From Clostridium sp. CF012 (GTDB lineage Bacteria; Bacillota; Clostridia; Clostridiales; Clostridiaceae), in NCBI RefSeq assembly GCF_018861755.1, contig NZ_JAHLEF010000009.1, positions 62,001 through 126,000 of the forward strand: a stretch of DNA of 64,000 nt. The letters are read 5' to 3'. Shown piece after piece: positions 58,935 through 64,000 of the stretch. Positions within the stretch are counted from its first letter, which is position 1; every line of letters starts with the position of its first letter. Both the position numbers and the translations under genes were made by a program. The notes under the pieces were generated by a model. The model was not told the DNA's origin. It did not search any database and saw nothing but the letters and a program-made list of their open reading frames with translations.

Positions 58935-59076
58935 ATGCAAAAGGGGTACCTTGAACATGCTCTATGCTAAGTGTATAATTTTCGAAATCATATTCTACCT
59001 CTAAATCCTTATAAAGCCTATAGCTTTTTCCATCAATTCTGTCTAAATCTTTTTTTAATGCTTCTGAATTTTTCAT
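58933..59076 (-). pseudogene. N-terminal remnant of an 'ABC class' predicted ATPase (COG3044-like)
   Basis: ATG 59076 behind GGGGAG starts a 47-residue frame: MKNSEALKKDLDRIDGKSYR, then LYKDLEVEYDFENYTLSIEH and VQGTPFA, stop. It matches the conserved beginning of the roughly 560-residue family, where it continues past HVQGDPFASPSR. Everything after is lost. The ribosome site is still intact, so a short peptide may be made. Confidence 0.65.
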
Positions 59077-59118
59077 ATAACTCTCCCCTTATGTTCCTAA
59101 AATAATTTTCACTATATT

Positions 59119-61377
59119 CTATAAATCTTCATGGCTTTGAATTCCTACTGTTATCAATTTGCTTATATGCCCTGTATAATAAAGGGATAATTTGTGTAAA
59201 GCTCTTGTGCTTGCGATATACAATAGCTTTTTGTCATCCTCTGTTTTATAGTTTTCATTATTTGTTTGGTAGATTATAACTCCATCAAATTCCAGACCTT
59301 TTGCCATATAAATAGGAACTAAAACCACCCCTATGCTGGTATCATCTACGCTCTCATTTAACAATGTAGCCCCAATGCTTTTTCCTATACTTTCAAAAAG
59401 ACATTTAGCTTCACACATGCTTTTACATATAATAGCTATGGATTCATATCCCTCCTTTTGATACTGCGCAACTCCCTTAATGATTTCAAATTCCATTTCA
59501 CTATTACAGGAGTTCTTATGAATTTCAGGAACATCCTCGTGCCTATCAAAGCTTTCAATTTCTACATTGGCATCAATGAATTGGGAACTAAATGTATTAA
59601 TTTCATAGGAACATCTGAAGCTCTTAGTCATAAAAACTGTTGTGGTCTTTTTCTTACTGAGAATAGTTTTTATGTCATGATATATTGTTAAGTCAGCATT
59701 TTTTTCGATGGTTTGATTAATATCACCCATTATGGTGTATTTAGCATTAACATATAAATGTTTTAATACTTCAAAGTGCAAGGGGTAGTAATCTTGTGTT
59801 TCATCCACTACTACTTGTTTTATATCTTTATAACTGTTCCCTCCAGACATTTTGAGTTTTAAATACAATAAAGCAATCCCGTCTTCATAACATAAACTTC
59901 TATCTTGCAAATTGCAATTTGTATAGTCCAAAATTTGTTCAATGTTAGAGGGCAGTTCTATTCCTTTTGATATACGATAAAACAGTTCCTTACTTTTAAA
60001 AAGTTTCTTATACAACTCTGCTACATCTAATCGAGTAAATTTATAGATTATTCTTTGAAGCGTTGCACTTTGTTTTACAGATAATAATCGTGCAAATGGC
60101 TTAATTTCAAACCTATGCTCCTGATAATTACTTGCAAACTTTTCAAGTTTAGGTAGACGAGTTTTTCTTGATTCTTGCAATTTTTTCATAATACGCGCTT
60201 CTATAATTGATAATCTTTTTTCTAGTGGCATATTCACCTTATTGTAATGGATTAACTCTGCTTTTAACAATTGCCTATCAGCAATATATTCACCATTATA
60301 ATATACATCACTAATTTCAATTATCCTGTGCTCAAAGTAGTTTAAGTAAACATCCAATATTAAAATAAAGTTCTTGGAGAGTTTAAATTCCATACCTGAT
60401 TTAAGTAGTTCCTTTTCTGCCATGCTACCCGCAGTTATAATTTTTTCTAACAGTGAATTTCTACTTTTTATTTCTATTCTACCTTCAAAAATATCTGTAA
60501 AAATATCCTCAAATGTAAGGGTTGAGACATTTTTTTCCCCAAGCTCTGGGAGCACATTAGATATATATTTATCAAACAGACTGTTAGGTGATATAAGCAC
60601 AATATTATTCATGCTAAGTTTCGAGGTAAGCCCCTGATACATCAAAAAAGCTACTCTATGCAAAGCAACCGATGTTTTTCCACTTCCTGCAACTCCTTGG
60701 ACTATGACAAGGTCATTTTCAATATCTCGGATAACCATATCTTGTTCCCTTTGAATTGTTTCTACTATGGATTTCATTTTAGAAGAAGTATTTCCAGATA
60801 AGACTTTTTTTAAAATATCATCCATTATATTTACACTGGAGTCAAAAAAATATTGTAATTTGCTATTTTTAATTTCATATTGCCTTTTCAAGCTAACTTC
60901 TCCAGTTACTTTCCCACAAGGTGCTTGATAACTCACCTCACCAATTTCATATCGATAAAAAATACTTGATATTGGTGCTCTCCAATCATAAATATATGTA
61001 TCATAGGTTTCATCATTTATCAAACTTGCAATACCAATATATATGCTTTCCTTTCCATACCGCTTCTCATAAAAATCTATTCTAGCAAAATAAGGTGATA
61101 TTAATAGTTTTTTTAACTCTTCTATCCGTTCTTCCCTTGCCTGATAATCAAAAGTCTGAATAGCCAATGGATTAAGATATTGAACAGTTTCGGAATTCTT
61201 ATCAAAATCATCTGCTGAATGACAGGTATTTTCATACATATCACGTCTTGCTGCAACAAGCTTTTGCTTGTTGCTTAAAATTTTATTTTCTTCATATTCT
61301 AACTGTTGTGCAATGACAGACAATGTTTCTTCCAAATAAATATTCTCTTGTTGTAGATTTTCCTCATAATTATCCAT
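59119..61377 (-). CDS. HelD-like RNA polymerase-associated helicase (UvrD/Rep superfamily 1)
   Basis: A 752-residue protein. The N-terminal antiparallel coiled coil (about 1-60, NLQQENIYLEETLSVIAQQL) is followed by the HelD block IYIGIASLINDETYDTYIYD-WRAPISS. Then come the SF1 motor with Walker A VIQGVAGSGKTSVALHRVAF-like (GVAGSGKTS near 233), the DETQDY motif (VVDETQDYYPLHF) and the C-terminal SYRC/STRA motifs (IASTRALHKL). HelD removes stalled RNA polymerase from DNA; some actinobacterial forms give rifamycin resistance. It lies 6 bases after a TetR gene in one operon. Confidence 0.9.
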   Translation of the reverse strand: MDNYEENLQQENIYLEETLSVIAQQLEYEENKILSNKQKLVAARRDMYENTCHSADDFDKNSETVQYLNPLAIQTFDYQAREERIEELKKLLISPYFARIDFYEKRYGKESIYIGIASLINDETYDTYIYDWRAPISSIFYRYEIGEVSYQAPCGKVTGEVSLKRQYEIKNSKLQYFFDSSVNIMDDILKKVLSGNTSSKMKSIVETIQREQDMVIRDIENDLVIVQGVAGSGKTSVALHRVAFLMYQGLTSKLSMNNIVLISPNSLFDKYISNVLPELGEKNVSTLTFEDIFTDIFEGRIEIKSRNSLLEKIITAGSMAEKELLKSGMEFKLSKNFILILDVYLNYFEHRIIEISDVYYNGEYIADRQLLKAELIHYNKVNMPLEKRLSIIEARIMKKLQESRKTRLPKLEKFASNYQEHRFEIKPFARLLSVKQSATLQRIIYKFTRLDVAELYKKLFKSKELFYRISKGIELPSNIEQILDYTNCNLQDRSLCYEDGIALLYLKLKMSGGNSYKDIKQVVVDETQDYYPLHFEVLKHLYVNAKYTIMGDINQTIEKNADLTIYHDIKTILSKKKTTTVFMTKSFRCSYEINTFSSQFIDANVEIESFDRHEDVPEIHKNSCNSEMEFEIIKGVAQYQKEGYESIAIICKSMCEAKCLFESIGKSIGATLLNESVDDTSIGVVLVPIYMAKGLEFDGVIIYQTNNENYKTEDDKKLLYIASTRALHKLSLYYTGHISKLITVGIQSHEDL

Positions 61378-61383
61378 AGAAAA

Positions 61384-61986
61384 TTACTCCTCCTTTGACA
61401 ATAATAGTTCAAACATAGATTTTGCTGTACTCGCAACATAGATTTTAAATTCACCCTCATCAGATATGAGGGAACGCCTTGCAATATAAATAGAAACTTC
61501 TCCCTGCATATAGGCGTGTACAATATGCAGTACATTTCTAATCTTATCCCTTTTAGGAGTATACTTATATAAATCTTTCCAGATAGTTTCAATATTCTCT
61601 ACAAGATCATCTACAACTTTTACTGTTGCTATTTCATCACCCTTAGGTCTTTCTCCACCAATAATTTCTACCCATGCAAGACGAAACCAACCTTTATTAT
61701 TAATATAGAAGTCTACAAATTCATTGAAAAAACATAGCAATTTTTGATCATAATTATCTACTACTGAGATATGCTTCTCAATGTTCTCGGAAAATTTTTT
61801 TAAAACTTCTATATGTGCTTCCCATAGCAAATCATCAAAAGAGCCGAAATAGTTATAAAGATTTGTATGGGCACATCCTAGGTTACGAGCTATTTCTCGT
61901 AAATTAACACTTCTGATATCATCTCTATTTCTCATTAACTCAAGTGCAGCATCAATTGCTTGCTCCTTTGTAATTCCCTTTTTCAT
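61384..61986 (-). CDS. TetR-family regulator
   Basis: A 200-residue TetR-like repressor. The helix-turn-helix is near 8-55 (ITKEQAIDAALELMRNRDDI, SVNLREIARNLGCAHTNLYN-YFGS), with an all-helical ligand domain after it. ATG 61986 follows GGAGG; the in-frame ATG at 62001 overlaps that site. A large dyad (62005-62044) lies 19 bases upstream, probably its operator. HelD follows in the same operon, so the repressor likely controls the helicase with itself. Confidence 0.87.
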   Translation of the reverse strand: MKKGITKEQAIDAALELMRNRDDIRSVNLREIARNLGCAHTNLYNYFGSFDDLLWEAHIEVLKKFSENIEKHISVVDNYDQKLLCFFNEFVDFYINNKGWFRLAWVEIIGGERPKGDEIATVKVVDDLVENIETIWKDLYKYTPKRDKIRNVLHIVHAYMQGEVSIYIARRSLISDEGEFKIYVASTAKSMFELLLSKEE

Positions 61987-62004
61987 GAATAAAACCTCCA
62001 AAAA

Positions 62005-62044
62005 AATCTAATTACCACTGGTAGTTACCATCGGTAATTAGATT
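62005..62044. promoter_or_regulatory. Operator-like dyad of the TetR-HelD operon
   Basis: Exact 12-base arms AATCTAATTACC and GGTAATTAGATT with 16 bases between, which hold an inner TGGTA/TACCA dyad. It is directly upstream of the TetR ribosome site. Confidence 0.8.
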
Positions 62045-62188
62045 TTAAATCATATAGATTTGTAAGTCAAGTTATTTTATTTCTTCACTAGTGTAGTTTG
62101 CATTTTTGTTATATATAATGCAAAACTAATTAATTTTCATATATACAGGTTCTTTAGCAAAAGAAGTAAGTCTTAGCTTTTACCTTAA

Positions 62189-63481
62189 TTAATTAGATAA
62201 ACTCCTCCTTCTATACACACTCATAATAATACCTACAGATAGCATATTTATTAAACCTAAAGAGCCGCCATAACTTATAAAAGGAAGTGCAATTCCCATA
62301 ATAGGAAATAAATTTACATTCATTAATATATTTGATGCAAATTGAACTATGAATATACTAATAAGCCCACTTATTAGTAATCTTCCATAATTATCTCTAA
62401 CATATTTCGAAATATGCAGCATTCTATATATGAAAGAAATAATAATAGTAATAATAACAGCTGCTCCAAGCCACCCAAAAGTGTGTACTATATAATTAAA
62501 TACAAAGTCAGATTGCAGCTCAGGTACTCGTAATAGTTTTTCATTTGCAGAAAACCCATGTCCGAAAATTCCAGATGTATGAGTTATTTTGTACATCTGT
62601 ACACCTAAATATCCAGCTCCTTCTGGATCAGAGAATGGGTCTAAAAAAACCAAAAATCTTTTCATTCTATATATTTCTAACCAAGAATAAAATAGAACGC
62701 AAAAGGTATTAAGTGCAACAATATAAATTGCATATCTTTTTTTCATATTAGATTTAAGCGCTAAAACTATAAATGCAATAAAATAAAACCCACAGTAACT
62801 TAATCCTCTAGCAGAAAACATCAAAAACATTGGAATACCCAAATACCCTGTAGCTTTAATTAAATTCATTTTTTTGTTCCAGTCATACTTATTAAATATA
62901 CCTGCAAGTGCAATTACAAATACATACAAACTAATTGCTTTAATATCAATTGTAAAGCTTCCTATACTAATAAAAAGAGTTCCATTTATATAATTGCCTA
63001 TAAAAATTGATAAGATAAATAAGAAACACATTCCTATAAAAATATAATTAGAATACTTTTGAATTTTTCTGTAGTCAAAAAAATATAATACTACTATACC
63101 TGCTGTACCAATAGCAGCATATAATAAACTGTGATTAAATAAATAATCACTACTTTTATACGAGCTTTTATATTGCATAAGATACATCAATGCAACCCCT
63201 GTATTTACAAGTACTATAGTTAAAAGTAATGTAATCCAATCTGGTGTTCCTTTATGTGCTATGTTTAGCTGCTTACCTACGATACCGCTATCTCCCATTC
63301 GCGAAATTGCCTTACTTCCTGCCTCTTCTTGTGACATTCCACTTTCAGTGTACTCATCTACGATATCCTCAATGTGCGATGATAACTCCTCTTTAATCTC
63401 TTTATGAGCTTCTTTATATTTCACATAAGAACAAACATAATCTACATATTCATTGATTTTAGAATTATCTCCTACCCCCAT
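62189..63481 (-). CDS. SEDS (FtsW/RodA/SpoVE) family protein with N-terminal PadR-partner domain
   Basis: A 430-residue fusion. Residues 1-75 are a soluble helical domain (INEYVDYVCSYVKYKEAHKE, LSSHIEDIVDEYTESGMSQE, AISRMGDSGIVGKQLNIAHK) of the HAAS/DUF1700-like kind common in PadR-controlled membrane proteins. The remainder is a 10-helix SEDS protein with the C-terminal PIMGIALPFISYGGSLGLIN and the large-loop Asp segment (FLDPFSDPEGAGYLGVQMYK). SEDS proteins are peptidoglycan glycosyltransferases. The start overlaps the PadR gene end by 10 bases. No cognate PBP is in the window. Confidence 0.88.
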   Translation of the reverse strand: MGVGDNSKINEYVDYVCSYVKYKEAHKEIKEELSSHIEDIVDEYTESGMSQEEAGSKAISRMGDSGIVGKQLNIAHKGTPDWITLLLTIVLVNTGVALMYLMQYKSSYKSSDYLFNHSLLYAAIGTAGIVVLYFFDYRKIQKYSNYIFIGMCFLFILSIFIGNYINGTLFISIGSFTIDIKAISLYVFVIALAGIFNKYDWNKKMNLIKATGYLGIPMFLMFSARGLSYCGFYFIAFIVLALKSNMKKRYAIYIVALNTFCVLFYSWLEIYRMKRFLVFLDPFSDPEGAGYLGVQMYKITHTSGIFGHGFSANEKLLRVPELQSDFVFNYIVHTFGWLGAAVIITIIISFIYRMLHISKYVRDNYGRLLISGLISIFIVQFASNILMNVNLFPIMGIALPFISYGGSLGLINMLSVGIIMSVYRRRSLSN

Positions 63482-63813
63482 ACTATAGCCTCCCCTAACA
63501 TTTTATCAACGGCAGAACTAAAAGTTGTCCATTCTTCTTTTTTTCCCTTTAAAGATAATATACCTTCCTCAGTTATCTTATAGTATTTTCTTTTGCGCTT
63601 TCCACAGCCTTCATCCCAATATGCCTCTACTAATCCTTTTGCCTCTAAAGTATGTAGAATGGGATAAAGTGTCCCTTCTTTTAATGTAAATACCCCATTT
63701 GATTTCTCTTCCATTTCTTTTATCATCTCATAGCCATACATTGGTTTTTTATCAATTAATTTCAGAATAAGAGTTACCGTACTCCCTTTTAAAAGTTCAT
63801 TATTTATTGACAT
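63472..63813 (-). CDS. PadR-family transcriptional regulator
   Basis: A 113-residue PadR protein: LLKGSTVTLILKLIDKKPMY, GYEMIKEMEEKSNGVFTLKE, GTLYPILHTLEAKGLVEAYW and the wing GCGKRKRKYYKITEEG. AGGGAGG precedes ATG 63813. It overlaps the downstream SEDS fusion gene by 10 bases, so regulator and target are translationally coupled. The regulator probably represses its own promoter (63890-63917). Signals that release PadR proteins of this group are often antibiotics acting on the envelope. Confidence 0.9.
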   Translation of the reverse strand: MSINNELLKGSTVTLILKLIDKKPMYGYEMIKEMEEKSNGVFTLKEGTLYPILHTLEAKGLVEAYWDEGCGKRKRKYYKITEEGILSLKGKKEEWTTFSSAVDKMLGEAIVWG

Positions 63814-63889
63814 GTATTCGCCTCCCTCATATATTATTAGCTGTTACCATTTATACCTATATTTCATATGCATCGACTTCCTATGTATT

Positions 63890-63917
63890 ATCATAACACT
63901 GTTCCACATAATGTCAA
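63890..63917 (-). promoter_or_regulatory. Promoter of the PadR-SEDS operon
   Basis: TTGACA (63912-63917), 16 bases, TATGAT (63890-63895), reading leftward. Confidence 0.65.
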
Positions 63918-63951
63918 TAAGCATCAGAATTTTTATTTTCTAATGCTTATT
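63916..63951. repeat. Inverted repeat overlapping the -35 of the PadR-SEDS promoter
   Basis: AATAAGCAT and ATGCTTATT arms plus AGAA/TTCT inside. It is either an operator, or a terminator of a gene beyond the right edge. Confidence 0.4.
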
Positions 63952-64000
63952 TATAGATTTTCTCGGAAGAATCAAGAAACTCTTGGTGCCTTTCAGATAT

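Overview
The window is AT-rich, Gram-positive DNA, most likely from a Clostridium sensu lato. The evidence is AT-biased codon use, strong GGAGG ribosome sites, Firmicute-type T-box, preQ1-I and Mn2+ riboswitches, an archerase/2-hydroxyacyl-CoA-dehydratase-type pair, an iron-dependent alcohol dehydrogenase, a SpoIIIAH-like protein and clostridial EFR1-type flavodoxins. There are no rRNA or tRNA genes, no CRISPR array and no intact mobile element. The only transposase seen is a decayed IS4-like tail.

Layout. 0-3 kb: a response regulator (cut by the window edge) and a histidine kinase with an NMT1/THI5-like sensor. 3-5 kb: a double-cubane/HgdB-like reductase and its ATPase activator, behind a preQ1-I riboswitch. 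5-8.6 kb: a PfoR-like PTS-type membrane protein, then a GlnK/GlnL-type two-component system whose regulator carries an in-frame TGA. 8.6-10.9 kb: gene debris, flavodoxin-fold proteins, a MerR regulator and the transposase relic. 11-12.5 kb: a DUF1846 protein. 12.6-15.2 kb: a preQ1-controlled queD-queE-folE-queC operon. 15.3-24 kb: thioredoxin-like protein, secreted M1 peptidase, HAD proteins, ABC-2 exporter, SpoIIIAH-like protein, a Cys/His-rich miniprotein and a GNAT. 22.3-26.7 kb: two paralogous YiiX-like proteins flanking a membrane-anchored lysozyme-like protein. 27-36.7 kb: ArsR/MFS pair with a 33-bp palindrome, alcohol dehydrogenase, AraC-type regulator, MATE pump and two GNATs behind an attenuator-like leader. 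37-42 kb: T-box-gltX and an Mn2+ riboswitch-P-type ATPase. 42-49 kb: chemoreceptor, PadR pair, Smr-less MutS2-like ATPase with its own leader, and a nonsense-broken LRR gene. 49-57.6 kb: a heterodimeric ABC exporter behind a small-ORF/attenuator leader, and a SWIM/SNF2 pair. 58-64 kb: CheV, TetR-HelD, and a PadR-controlled SEDS protein.

The strongest lead is that two riboswitches with 65 identical bases control both the queDE-folE-queC operon and the HgdB/activator pair. This suggests the reductase pair acts in deazapurine (queuosine) metabolism. A second theme is a dispersed palindromic repeat (about 15 copies, core CCACGTGG) that sits beside gene ends with constant polarity. A third is leader attenuation: besides the riboswitches, three leaders (GNAT operon, mutS2-like gene, ABC exporter) look like transcription attenuators without a recognised ligand.
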